Assembly: GCA_038363925.1 (NCBI GenBank) | Contig: JAQQWL010000008.1 | Location: 2,294,001-2,358,000 of the forward strand | From: Apiospora phragmitis | Lineage: Eukaryota; Ascomycota; Sordariomycetes; Amphisphaeriales; Apiosporaceae | Direction of reading: 5' to 3' | DNA: 64,000 bases | Shown here: positions 11,729 to 21,637 of the stretch, in pieces | How positions within the stretch are numbered: position 1 is the stretch's first letter | How the letters are laid out: each line of letters begins with the position of its first letter | Position numbers and translations under genes: made by a program | The notes under the pieces: model-generated | Seen by the model: only the letters and a program-made list of their open reading frames with translations | What the model was told of the DNA's origin: nothing | Databases searched by the model: none

Positions 11729-12244
11729 TTTCTTTTCCTTCTCGGTCCCTACGCCTGCTTTGGGCCTTCTTGTAATTCGGACTTGATTCACGAGTCGGGC
11801 GAGTAGCCTAACCGCCTAGGACAGTAGGATATCTATAAAAGCAAGACATCATCGAAAACATCTTATTATAAAGCACTGGTGTAAGGAAGGTGTACCGACA
11901 GTAATCGTATCGTGTTTGAAATGATACTGATTTCAACTTAGGCACTTACTGATTGATTCCTTGCATTCAATTTCACCCACCTGAATTTTCTTTTAAAAAG
12001 CCCCAAGCAGCAGCACAAATTCCACCCTGACCTTTTCACCAACACACTCCATTTAGCAAGTGGTCTCCAGGAAAATTTGCCAAACCAGCCCAAATTTTCT
12101 GCATCATCTCCCAAAGTTCATCTGAACATCCGGCACTTGCGCATCCTTCCTTTCGTCTACTGTTAACCCACGCCAGAGACTCTTCAATTTCCATCCGACA
12201 GCATCATCTCATTTCAGTAAAAGCCACTGCGATCGCTTGTCAGC

Positions 12245-13342
12245 ATGTCGGATAAGTCAGGAAAGGGCGACAAGCCAGGCAAGGGCGCCAAGGGCAACAC
12301 GCCTAAAAATCCCCAACCAACCACTGATCTGTACGAAGACATGATGCTGGCCTTCACCATGTATAGATCAGTACACCCCGACTTCAAAGTCGAGGGTTGG
12401 GTGGACATCGCAGCCGAGAGAGGTCTGAGCCTGGCCACCGCAAAGTACGTCATTACTTCTTCAGTCACCTACTTCAATTGACTTCCTACTCTGGCTATTC
12501 GCTTGAGGTGAAAGGACGACGACTAACAGATACTTTCCCATGTGACTAGGCAGCGATTCGGTGCCATGAAGAAACGCTTCAAGGCCAGCAGCGAAAGCAA
12601 AGCCCAGACTAAGCCTATGATGAAACACGGCAAACCTGGTGATAAGGGCACCGCCGACCCGGTCTCGAAGGGCAAGAAGAAGCAGGCCAACCCAGTCCTC
12701 GAGGACGACGAGGAAATTGACGACGGCAAAACCATTCCGTCCGTCAACACAGCTCAACTTGCCGCCGCCTCATCCCCGCCTCTCCCAGCACCTGGTCCCC
12801 TTCGCCGCTCGCGACGCACGCGTCACACCAGGTACACGGAGCCTGAGCCTGAGGACGACGGCAAGGATAACGACCAAAACGTCACGTCGGCACAAACCGC
12901 TGCCGTCACCGCCCCCGCTGCTGCTGCTCCTTCTCCAGCTCGCCCCCCGCCCCGCCGCGCGCCCCGTGCGCGAAGAACAAGGAACACGGCGCCTAAGCCT
13001 AAGGACGGTGTCAAGGATAACAACCAGAAAGCCATGTCGGCACGGACCGCCGTCGCCACCGCACCCGCCGCACCTGCCCCTCCTCGCCGAGCACGTCCCC
13101 GCCCCTCACGACGTGCCAAGAAAGTCGCTCCCGGGTTTGAGGAAGACGGCTCCGAAATCCCTGCCGTCCTGCCCGGCGCCCCCAAGCGAAAGCGGGGCCT
13201 CACGAGCCGCAGTGCCGCCGAGCCTGCGAAGAAGCAGAAGACTGGCGACGGAACCACCCCGTCAAAGGAGAGCACCGAGACGGAAGCCCGACCGTCCCGG
13301 AGACTGAACCTGGGCCGTGTCTCCCGTCCTTCGTTGCCGTGA
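12245..13342 (+). CDS. Tandem family member 4: Myb/SANT-like domain, long repeated basic/acidic tail
   Basis: Exons 12245-12444 and 12550-13342, with a 105-bp phase-2 intron, give 330 residues to the TGA at 13340-13342. Exon 1 ends DLYEDMMLAFTMYRSVHPDF, then VEGWVDIAAERGLSLATAK; exon 2 opens QRFGAMKKRFKA. The disordered part holds two clear copies of a module of about 45 residues. Each has an Arg-rich patch (RRSRRTRHTRYT; RAPRARRTRNTA), a charged stretch (PEPEDDGKDNDQNVTSAQT; PKPKDGVKDNNQKAMSART) and an Ala/Pro-rich spacer (TAPAAAAPSPARPPP). Near the end are two nuclear-localisation-like patches (PKRKRG, AKKQK). The stop is probably not original: one base away, another frame continues into the helical tail of members 5 and 6 (see 13339-13596). 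With it the protein would be about 415 residues. Confidence 0.78.
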
Positions 13343-13596
13343 CTCGGCAGCGTCAACAGGACGAGGAGAACAGGAACCGGGACCGTGCTCCCTTACAAGG
13401 AGACGCACTCCAGCAGGAGTTGCAGAGAAGGGAGGCTCAGAGCCTGGAGAGTGCTCGCTGGCGAGAGCGGTTTTGGCAACAGGAGCAGGCTGTCCTCCGA
13501 GAACAGTCTGTCCGCTGTGAGTGGGGCATCCCTGTCCCTCATGAGGAGAATAACCAGGAGGATAACCAGGAGGAGGAGCAGGAGCACCAGGACTGA
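13339..13596 (+). other. Displaced C-terminal helix of member 4, in a shifted frame
   Basis: Starting at VTRQRQQDEENRNRD, this frame reads a Gln/Glu-rich helical tail with ESARWRERFWQQEQAVLRE and an acidic end (EENNQEDNQEEEQEHQD). It matches the tail of member 5 (SRVRWREEFWRQDAAIRREY) and the decayed tail of member 6. One missing C at ttgccgtgac would rejoin it to member 4. Alternatives are a very short intron or a real loss of the tail. Confidence 0.6.
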
Positions 13597-13740
13597 GCAA
13601 CGGTCCTGAGGGTACAAGCTTCTAGTGTGTGGAGGGATATCAATACAGGGTTGTAGGATTTAGAGGGAAACGTCTTTTGAGGATCATGTCATGTCTGTGC
13701 CAAGACTGGACACACAGCCACCCAAAAAGTGGTTCAATGA

Positions 13741-13775
13741 CAGAATAAAAGCAATGTATATCATCTCATGTCTGC
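13741..13775 (+). repeat. Conserved 3' module after member 4
   Basis: Reads cagaataaaagcaatgtata then tcatctcatgtctgcc, again AATAAA-like followed by CATCTCATGTCT. Probably the 3' end of the transcript. Confidence 0.5.
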
Positions 13776-14264
13776 CATTGGCCTTCTACCACCGTCAAAC
13801 TGAAAACATGCAAACCGTACGATTGTTGCGGTGCGGGAATCAGCGTGTGTTACGTATCGTCACTCTCTGACTCAACTACTTCAGCTAATCAGAAGGCGGT
13901 CTTCTATCGAGCGGAAACACATCGTGTGACAACAATCAAATGCATAGCTATGTGTAAGTGAGTTTGTATTTCTCATCATTCTATGACTACACCGAATTCT
14001 GGTGCCGATTGGGACCTTGAAGCCTGGCTTCCCTGCTCTGCTACCACTCGTAAGGAATCAAGTGCTGTGCTATGTTAGCTAAGGAAGCTTCCTTAATCGT
14101 GAGAAGAACACGATGTAGCCTACTCAACACAGCCTTTCGCATCACCTCGGGACTCGACATCCTCTACTCACCCACTCTTCCGCATCTTACACTCTCGCGC
14201 CTGTCTTCATCATCACACGTTTTGCTTCATTTGCAGTAAGCACTATTGTTACTGCTAATGAAAA

Positions 14265-14780
14265 ATGCGGTCCACTGGAAGTGCTAGAGCCCTCAAGGGC
14301 AAGGAAAATTCCAACGACGACGGGGAGAACGTCCCACCCGCCGGTCCTGCTCTCCCACGCACCACCCGACAAAAGCAGGTTACACGAAGCATGCAAACCA
14401 CCAAGAACGAGAAAAAGGCCGACGAAGATGATGGCGAGAATGTGCCATCTACCGCCTCTGCTCCTGTTTCCACCCGTTCCGCTCCCGAGAAGAAGAAGAG
14501 TGGCCCCCTGACCCGCAAAGCATCGAAGCGCAAGGGCAAGGCTGAAGATGACGGAGACAACAACAATCTGCCGAACGACATGAGCGACCCGCGGCCGATG
14601 ACCACTACCCATGACCCGACCGCTCCGTACGCTACCCAGATTCGTCAAATGGAGGCGGACAGCCGGAGCCGTGTTCGCTGGCGCGAGGAGTTCTGGCGGC
14701 AGGATGCGGCTATTCGCCGCGAGTATGGTCTTCCTACAGCAGAGGAGGACGATGAGAGCGAGGAGAAGTATCGGGATTGA
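14265..14780 (+). CDS. Tandem family member 5: DNA-binding exon absent
   Basis: Single exon of 171 residues. It lacks any counterpart of the Myb/SANT-like exon and intron. The 5' leader is kept: gcagtaagcac-attgttactgctaat precedes the start here, and gcagtaaacac-atcattactgctaat precedes member 6. The protein opens MRSTGSARALKGKENSNDDG and has two DDGENVP blocks and a third, weaker one (EDDGDNNNLP). It ends with the helix EADSRSRVRWREEFWRQDAA and the acidic end EEDDESEEKYRD. An upstream ATG at 14258 opens a 9-codon frame overlapping the start, which could limit translation. With the tail but not the DNA-binding part, it could act as a partner or inhibitor of its paralogues; that is inference. 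Confidence 0.68.
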   Translation: MRSTGSARALKGKENSNDDGENVPPAGPALPRTTRQKQVTRSMQTTKNEKKADEDDGENVPSTASAPVSTRSAPEKKKSGPLTRKASKRKGKAEDDGDNNNLPNDMSDPRPMTTTHDPTAPYATQIRQMEADSRSRVRWREEFWRQDAAIRREYGLPTAEEDDESEEKYRD

Positions 14781-15154
14781 GTCACGATCCTGAGCTCCAG
14801 GTTGAGAATTCTGAATATTCCTGAGGTCTAATTTCTCTCACACAGTAACTACCTAGAGCTGCTGAGCACCCTAGATGACGCCGAAGGCTGGTCCCGCCCC
14901 GTTCGCGATTCAGGGGAGAGAACTCGTCCGAGCAGAACGGGGGTTATAGCGTCTCGATCCTGCACACGAGCAGGCGCGTGCATCATGAGGCGAGAAGCAT
15001 CTTATACCGCGAGAATATCCTGTACCTCTCCCACCCACTGGACCTCACCGAGAACATCCCCCCAACGGTCGGCGCCAAAAACTTGAGCTTCACCCGGCAT
15101 GCTTCATTGTCATGGCCTGGGTGTAAGCTGGAAGGGTGGATATAGAATACGCAG

Positions 15155-15195
15155 AGTAGATAAAATACCATGAATTCTGGCATCTCATGTCTTCT
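15155..15195 (+). repeat. Conserved 3' module after member 5
   Basis: Reads agataaaataccatgaattc then tggcatctcatgtcttc. It lies about 380 bp after the stop codon of member 5, farther than in the other members, and is the fullest version of the module. Confidence 0.5.
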
Positions 15196-15529
15196 GAAGA
15201 CTTTCTTCAGCTATAAATTCATTTATTCACTTTCTATTTGTGCCTGATTTCATTTATTCGAGAATTCTAAGAGATCACTTTTGGTAAGATACTGGCAAAT
15301 TTTCCTTGATTACAGGAGTGCATAAGTCAACATTCAATTTTTCAACCACTGATTGTTTTGAGGAAAAAATTGCAGAACAGACACCGATATCTTGCACCAT
15401 TCTGAAAAATTCTTTTCCACATCCTGCATCCTCACACCCTCACTTTATTGCCACGCTTCATCCAATTTGCAATTTCACACGCCTTGCTTTCACCGCAGTA
15501 AACACAATCATTACTGCTAATAATTCAAG

Positions 15530-16582
15530 ATGGTCGACAAAGCAAGCAAGGATGATAGATCCAAGAAGGATGACAAGTCGAAGAAGGATGAGAAGGTCAT
15601 GCTCATGTCCATCATTGATGATATGAACCCAGGCTTTGGTGTGAAGGGCTGGGACAGCATCGCTAAGAGACTTGGTCTCACTGTAGCCACCGCAAAGTAA
15701 GTCACAAACACCCTTCCGCTCTCCTCATCGCCTCTTCGCGCTGTCTTCGACGTGCTCTGAAGATCATTTCCTTCCACCCGTCCTCCATTTCTTGCTAGAC
15801 CTGAAGCAGAGATGACTAACAGAAAACCCCCCCTTGTTTGTAGGCAGCGGTTTGGCGTCAGTAAGAAGAGATTCCAGGCAGCCACCGAGGGCGTCGCCCC
15901 TCCCGCCGCTACCTTTCGCCCTCGTAAGCGTGGTAACCGACGTGCCGCTCCCCAGGATGATGAAGATGAGGCCGGCGGCAGCGAGAATGTGCCGTCCACA
16001 TCGGATACCGCTCCTGGTGCTACAATCCCTCCCCCCTCGCCTCCTCGCCCTCGCACCAGTCGCCGAACGCGAGGCACTCGACGTGCCAGGTCCACCAGGG
16101 CTGAGGAGGGAGGCGTCGAGGGTAACAGCGAGGACGTGGCATCAGCCAACAGCGCAGCTCTCAGCGCCGCACTACCTCGCCCCACACCGACTCGCCCTCA
16201 CTCTACCCGTCGATCACGGGTCACTCGACGTGCCCGTACTACCAGACAGGAGGGAGCTGCTAAGAACGGAACCGAGAACTTGGGAGCCGACCCTACTCCC
16301 GTTGTAACTGCTGCGTCCACTAGGCCCCGGCGGGGCACCAAGCGTCCCTTGCCTAAGAGCGACGACTCCTCTTCCGACGACGACGACGAGGGTATCCCGG
16401 CCACCCTGAGCAACGAAGCGCGCGGAAGGGCTTTGATAAGTGCCAGGACCAAGAAGACCACTAACGTGGTCAAGCAGAATACCGAGGCGCAGACGGCCGC
16501 ATCTTCCCAATCGTTCAACCCTGCCCGCCCATCCTTCGCTGGCCTGCTTCCTCGGCCGCAGGAGGAGATTGAGAGGCTGTAG
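15530..16582 (+). CDS. Tandem family member 6: Myb/SANT-like domain, repeated basic tail
   Basis: Exons 15530-15696 and 15844-16582, with a 147-bp phase-2 intron, give 301 residues. Exon 1 opens MVDKASKDDRSKKDDKSKKD and encodes VMLMSIIDDMNPGFGVKGWD, then SIAKRLGLTVATAK; exon 2 starts QRFGVSKKRFQAATEG. Two Arg-rich modules follow (RRTRGTRRARSTRAEEGGVE; RRSRVTRRARTTRQEGAAKN), each followed by a NSEDVASANS or NGTENLGAD block, then an acidic-serine run (SDDSSSDDDDEG). It stops at TAG 16580, just where the helical tail of members 4 and 5 should start; that tail is still legible downstream. The leader has the conserved cagtaaacac box. Function unknown. Confidence 0.78.
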
Positions 16583-16743
16583 CAGGCCAGCTTGGAACGT
16601 GCTCGCTGGCGCGAGCGGTTCGAGCGGGAAGAGCAGTCTGTCCTGCGTCAGTGGGGCCGTGCCCGTGGAGAGGATCCCCAGGAGCGGGGGGGAAAGAGCA
16701 AGAGGAGGTGCAAGAGGAGGAGGAGTAGGAGGACCGGGATTGA
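16583..16743 (+). other. Decayed C-terminal tail of member 6
   Basis: In frame after the TAG the sequence reads QASLERARWRERFEREEQSV, then LRQWGRARGEDPQE, clearly the family helix. At a run of seven G (about 16686-16692) the frame becomes basic, but the next frame reads the expected acidic end (GKEQEEVQEEEE, then a second TAG, then EDRD). So the tail carries at least two nonsense changes and one homopolymer slip. Confidence 0.6.
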
Positions 16744-17994
16744 GACTCGTTCCTGAAGCAGCAGAGTTGCAGCATATGGGAGAGTCTCGGGGGGAGTTGT
16801 AAGATTAGAAGGGAACCCTACTTGAGCACAATTTCATGGTGTTTTGATAGGCTAGGGCAGCCCTGTATGTAAGATTTTATATCAAGACTCAGCATACACC
16901 AAAAACTCGTCTTCTAATAGGACGCCTAGGGGCGTCTGAAAGTAGCTTGGAGACATAAATGCATTACTTTTGGCAGAATCCAAAAAATCGAGTGTTCTCC
17001 TAAATGAACTAAACTTCCTTGATCTTCAGAGAATATGAGGTAGCCTACCCGTGGTGGTTTCTGATCGTGTTAAGGTGACTCGGCATTAAATCAGCACTGT
17101 GAAAGACTGTCACAAGAACCGAAAAGAAATCGCCTGATCAAACCTCATTTTGGGTTACCAACCGTTACCCAATACTCAATCATCGTGATCAACACCCAGC
17201 ACATACGAAGTTGGCTGTCGAAATAAGCCTCGCCAATGCTACGTCGGGTCAAGCCACGGCGGGCCGAGCCCGCGAACCAAACTCTGTCATGAAAGTGGTG
17301 GGCCTCGGGCGAACCTAAAGAGTCTATATTGACAGCATTTGATCGGCTGCCACTGAAACGTCGCAACAGCATGCGCCCGGTGTTCTGTCCCGTCTCGCAT
17401 GTATCGGTTCTGTAGGGGTGATATTTCCGAGATGGGGCATTACCACCATTACTTTTTTGCCTAGCCCAAACCGAGCCGAAGCCGACGCCAAATGTGAGTA
17501 AGACGGTGTGAAAAAAAACACCCAAGGCGTTGCATGGACCTGAATGTCCGCCACTTACCGCCAGCCAAACACGGTCTAGAAAGCAACCTGCGGTGGAGAC
17601 GGTACTATTGGACTTTCTCTGTTGAGGTTAGCGGATGCCATGCAAGAGCGGGGACAGTGGAGGCTTCTCCCCTTATTCCGGCGCTTTCGACCACTCCCCG
17701 GTTTCGCTTCGGCTTCCGACTTGCTCACCAGTACCTCACCAGGGTCCGTCGTATATCCGCACCACCGGCCCAATGGTCCCAATAAAATTTCAAATATTTT
17801 GCTCTTTCGCCCGCGATCTTGAGCAAACATTCGAAGACACCACCACCACCTCCTTCTCCTCCTCAAGCCCAGGTCATTTAGGCTAGACGCACTCTATACG
17901 GACAGTGCTGCCAGGGAAAGTTAGGTTGTACTAACAACTATAGCGATAACTTCTTGTTCTCCTTACTTCTTTGTTATATCTTATATTCCCTGTA
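16744..17994. other. Intergenic between array and MFS transporter
   Basis: 16744-17100 carries decayed duplicated sequence of the array: cttccttgatcttcagaga-atatgaggtagcctac near 17020 resembles 14090-14130 upstream of member 5, so the start of another array unit may be remnant here. From about 17100 to 17994 I see no gene. The last part is pyrimidine-rich and is probably the transporter leader. Confidence 0.4.
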
Positions 17995-19782
17995 ATGGCT
18001 TCGATTGGCGCCGACACCAGCCTGGCCATGGCCGAGCTTGAGAAAGTGCAGACACCCCGTAAGTCGCACCACCAAGATAACCTACCATCCAGTATCGTTA
18101 CCATCCCTGGTCAGATCACTGAATCTGAGAAGAAGAAGGCCGAGGAGGGACCCGGCGGCGGCGGCCCACCGGATGGTAGTGGTCCAGGCGCCAGCAGCGT
18201 TGAATCTTCCGACGTCGAAGATGACTCCGAAGACGAAGAAGCCCCCGATGGAGGCGCCAAGGCTTGGCTCATGATCCTCGGCGCGTGGTGCTGTTCGTTC
18301 TGCAGCTACGGCTGGGTCAATAGTAAGTTTGCATCCGTCTTCTCGTCCCCGCTATTTCATCCCATCGTCCCGTGAATGCGGGTCGGCCGATCCTACTCCA
18401 ACAATATGCAACTACTGCCGCTAACGATTTCCGTCCCGTGTCTCTTTCCTTCCAGGCGTCGGCATCTTTCAGCAGTACTACGAGAACGGCCCGCTCTCGG
18501 ACTACACCCCGAGCCAGATCGCCTGGATCCCGTCCCTGCAGATCTTCTTCCTGCAGTTCCTGGGCCCCGTCATCGGCCGCCTCAACGACGCGTACGGCCC
18601 CCGCCCGCTGGTGGCCGCGGGCTCTTTGCTGCACGTCTTCGGCCTGATGATGGCGTCGCTCTCGTCCGAGTACTACCAGATCCTGCTGTCGCAGGGCGTG
18701 TGCTCCGCCATCGGCGTCTCGGCCGTCTTCCTGCCCGCGCTCGCGTGCGTGAGCGGCTGGTTCTCCAAGCGCCGGGGTCTCGCCTTCGGCGTGCTGTCGA
18801 CCGGCTCCAGCTTGGGGGTGTCGTCTTCCCCTCATCATCGCGAATCTGCTGCGCACCGTCGGCTACGGCTGGACGCTGCGCATCTGCGCCTTCATGATCC
18901 TCGCGCTGCTGTGCGTCGCCAACGCCTTCGTCCGCGCCTCGCCCGCCAAGAAGAACAGCAACACCAACCAAGCCCGTGGTGGAGGTGCTGGTGGTCGCAT
19001 GACCCGCGCCCAGATGCTGAGCCCCTTCCGCGAGCGCGCCTTCCAGATCCTCCTGCTCGGCCAGTTCATCATCCCCTACGGCCTCTACGCCCCCATCACC
19101 TACCTGCCCAGCGCCGCCGTGGGTGCGGGCATGAGCGAGAGCCTGTCGCAGTACCTGGTGACTTTCTATAACGCCGCAAGGTAAGCTGACCCATCCTCTT
19201 CCCCCCAAAAAGAAGAAGAAGAAAAGGAAGAGAGAAAAGAGAAGAAGAAAAGGAAGAGAGAAAAAGAGAAGAAAAAAGCCGAGACACAGTTAACTTCCTT
19301 TCACATCCGCCTAGAAACTTGGCCGAACTAACATCCTTCTGCCGTAATCTAGCCTCATCGGCCGCGCCAGCTCCGGCTACCTCTCCGACAAAGCAGGCCG
19401 CTTCAACGTCTTCTGCGGCGCCTGCTTCATCACGAGCATCCTGATCCTGGCCATGTGGATCCCGGGCAGCACCGACGCCGTCATCGTCGCGTTCGCCGTG
19501 CTGTTCGGCCTGTCGTCGGGCGCCTACATCTCGCTCATGGCCGCGCTGGTCTCGTCCATCTCGCCGCTCGAGGAGCTCGGCTACCGCAACGGCCTGTGTT
19601 TCCTCGCCGGCTCCGTCGGCGGGCTCACCACCTCGCCCATCGCCGGCGCCATCCTCGAGAGCCCCGTCGGCGGCTGGGTCGGGCTCAAGGCCTTCTCGGG
19701 GGTCATGATGTTTGTCGGTACGGCCGTCACCTTTGCGGTGCGGGTCCAGAAGACGGGGCTGAAGCTTTGGGTGGCGTTCTAG
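17995..19782 (+). CDS. MFS transporter, monocarboxylate (MCT/MCH) type, with two single-base gaps
   Basis: Three exons: 17995-18322, 18456-19180 and 19353-19782. A long acidic cytoplasmic N-terminus of about 85 residues precedes the family motif APDGGAKAWLMILGAWCCSF. The body has about 12 membrane helices, with VGIFQQYYENGPLSDYTPSQ, then GRLNDAYGPRPL, and WFSKRRGLAFGVLSTGSSLG before helix 5. Such plasma- or organelle-membrane proteins carry monocarboxylates or riboflavin; the substrate cannot be told. After TGSSLG the frame is lost at a run of five G (18815-18819), and again at CCCC about 15 bases on. One extra base at each run restores GVVFPLIIANLLRTVGYGW and a total of about 494 residues. 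The exons sum to 2 bases short of a multiple of 3, as two deletions predict. Either a recent pseudogene or, in my view more likely, consensus errors. Confidence 0.8.
19199..19282 (+). repeat. Purine-rich tract inside MFS intron 2
   Basis: About 80 bases of aaagaagaagaagaaaagga-type repeats inside the 172-bp second intron of the transporter gene. Low-complexity sequence and probably variable in length; no coding role. Confidence 0.6.
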
Positions 19783-20229
19783 GTTGCCTGCCTGTGCGGG
19801 GGAGAGGTGATTGCTTATGACGATAATCATCTATGTAAAGAATCAAAGGGCATGTTAGGGAACTTGGAGGGAACCAATTTTAGGCATGAGTTCCCTCGCG
19901 ACAAGAATAGCATAATATCAGGGCAGGAAAAGTATAGACTGGATTAGGGTTTGGGGATTACGCTTAAAGACTAGATATAATCAATGTTATCAGATGTGCG
20001 GTCACTCAATGGTTTGATCCTATAGTTGGGTAGAATGTTACGGTTGCTATCGCATTTGCTATCCTAATTTATGTACCTACCTCCTTGTGGAAACCGTGCC
20101 GAGTGCAAAATTACTAGTTCTCCTGCGTCATACGGGAGGACGGCACATTCGGACACTCGTGCATGAACTTGAATGGAAACAGAAATCGAAAACCCTCGCA
20201 GCCTTCTTCTTGTGTCAAGAGCAACTCGT

Positions 20230-20490
20230 TCACGTAGATGATGGATCGGAATTCTCATCTTCTTGGGGATCAGTTCGTATCGGCGGACACCCGTCGCATC
20301 GGACGATCTCCACGCCATGGATCTTGTTACAGATCAGGCAGGCCCAAAGTTGAACTTGGCACATGATGTCGGAGTGTGGTCGAAAATATGTTTGCGTAGC
20401 TGGTTGAGGTATTGGTGATGGTACTTGAGATGGGGTGGGCTTCTCGAATGTAGTATTAGTCCTGACGGGAAAATGGGCGTATTTATACAC
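20230..20490 (-). CDS. Small Cys-containing hypothetical protein
   Basis: An 86-residue frame: MYKYAHFPVRTNTTFEKPTP, a Pro-rich stretch, then MCQVQLWACLICNKIHGVEI and VRCDGCPP. The paired CxxC motifs about 13 residues apart look like a zinc-binding knuckle, seen in many small uncharacterised fungal proteins. No neighbour suggests a role and I see no additional exon. It could be a chance frame. Confidence 0.3.
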   Translation of the reverse strand: MYKYAHFPVRTNTTFEKPTPSQVPSPIPQPATQTYFRPHSDIMCQVQLWACLICNKIHGVEIVRCDGCPPIRTDPQEDENSDPSST

Positions 20491-21637
20491 GGATATGTCC
20501 TAAACAAACACAGTATATGTATGTGAACAAGGAGACTGAACAGCTAACATAGCATTACAAGTCAAAGGTAGACAAAGAGTTGCACAATGTCAATGTAAGT
20601 AGGAAGGTGTCAACAGGGAACATAACAAATAGATTGTGATCACTACTTACACAAAGACAACGTAATTGGACAAGGAGAACCAACAGGATGTTTTCCCTCA
20701 CTTTCTCCGGGACCTGACTGGGCCATAGAGTGTTAGGTTTCCCTTGGTTTTAATTGCTTGAGTATTTCCGACAGCTACCTAATCTGTGCTGTACAATAAG
20801 CATACGGGTAACCACATCGAAGACCGACTCCGAAGCCATCACTTGTCGGCCGCGAAGCTCGAGATCCGGCACATTTTCGGGATGCGGGTGTAACCCAAGC
20901 ATAAGAGTGTACCCGGCCCCGCGGGGTTCAACTACCTTGCATACTTCCATTGGGTTCGTGACACGACCACCTTCAGGATCGGACTCGATCGGCTCGACGA
21001 CGCGCTTATCCGCATCCTGCTCATGTGGACAGGTTGACGGAGGACGGAGGCACGAGCTGGTCTACGCCCTTCCCAAGGATGTGAAAAGGGGGGTTCAAAA
21101 GTGGGATGAGGAGTCCGACGTGTATACCGAAGTTGAGAGCAGTTGGGATGAGTACGTTCAGCCGCGCCTAAGGATGCTGTGTCTGTGGCGGGGTAGATGA
21201 GAGGACGGACGGGATGTTCAAGGTGCTCTGCTGGGAAGAAATCGATTGTTGGATCCTGCACGACCCAATGGGTTGCGTTTCAACACCAGTATTTCTAATT
21301 GCTATAGTACGTATGTAATTACATGAGGCATACAAGGGAAGCCAATGCGAAAGACTCTTTACGAGAGCTCCAGCAATCGAACCGCCAACGCCTGCGAGTT
21401 GGGCGCAGATCCCGAACATCCCTGCGTATTCCTGGTTATAAAAGATGTAGGGTTAGTAGTGACGAAGAGAAGCCAGCTCTCAAAGGTTATTTTGTGGTTT
21501 AATAGACTCACAATTTAGTCAAGACATCGATATGAATTAAATATGTCTCCCTATTGTCGCGGAACTGTAGGTTTGCTAACCTAGATCCATACCAATGATC
21601 CATTTCTGCCTTTCCTGTGTCCAGGGTTATTTAGTAG
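20491..21637. other. Intergenic, no confident gene
   Basis: Overlapping short frames occur on both strands near 20750-21260. None shows a family motif, and which strand codes, if either, is undecided. The + strand stretch 21050-21200 (ELVYALPKDVKRGVQKWDEE) has coding-like composition and might be the remnant of an exon. Confidence 0.3.

Noticed and set aside
18790..18840. A tiny intron explaining the MFS frame loss
   Set aside because: The two gaps are about 15 bases apart with no GT-AG pair of workable length, and single-base additions restore the family sequence.
20754..21200. 148-codon + strand frame
   Set aside because: Only the last 50 residues look coding-like; no start context, intron or family match, and the opposite strand is equally open.
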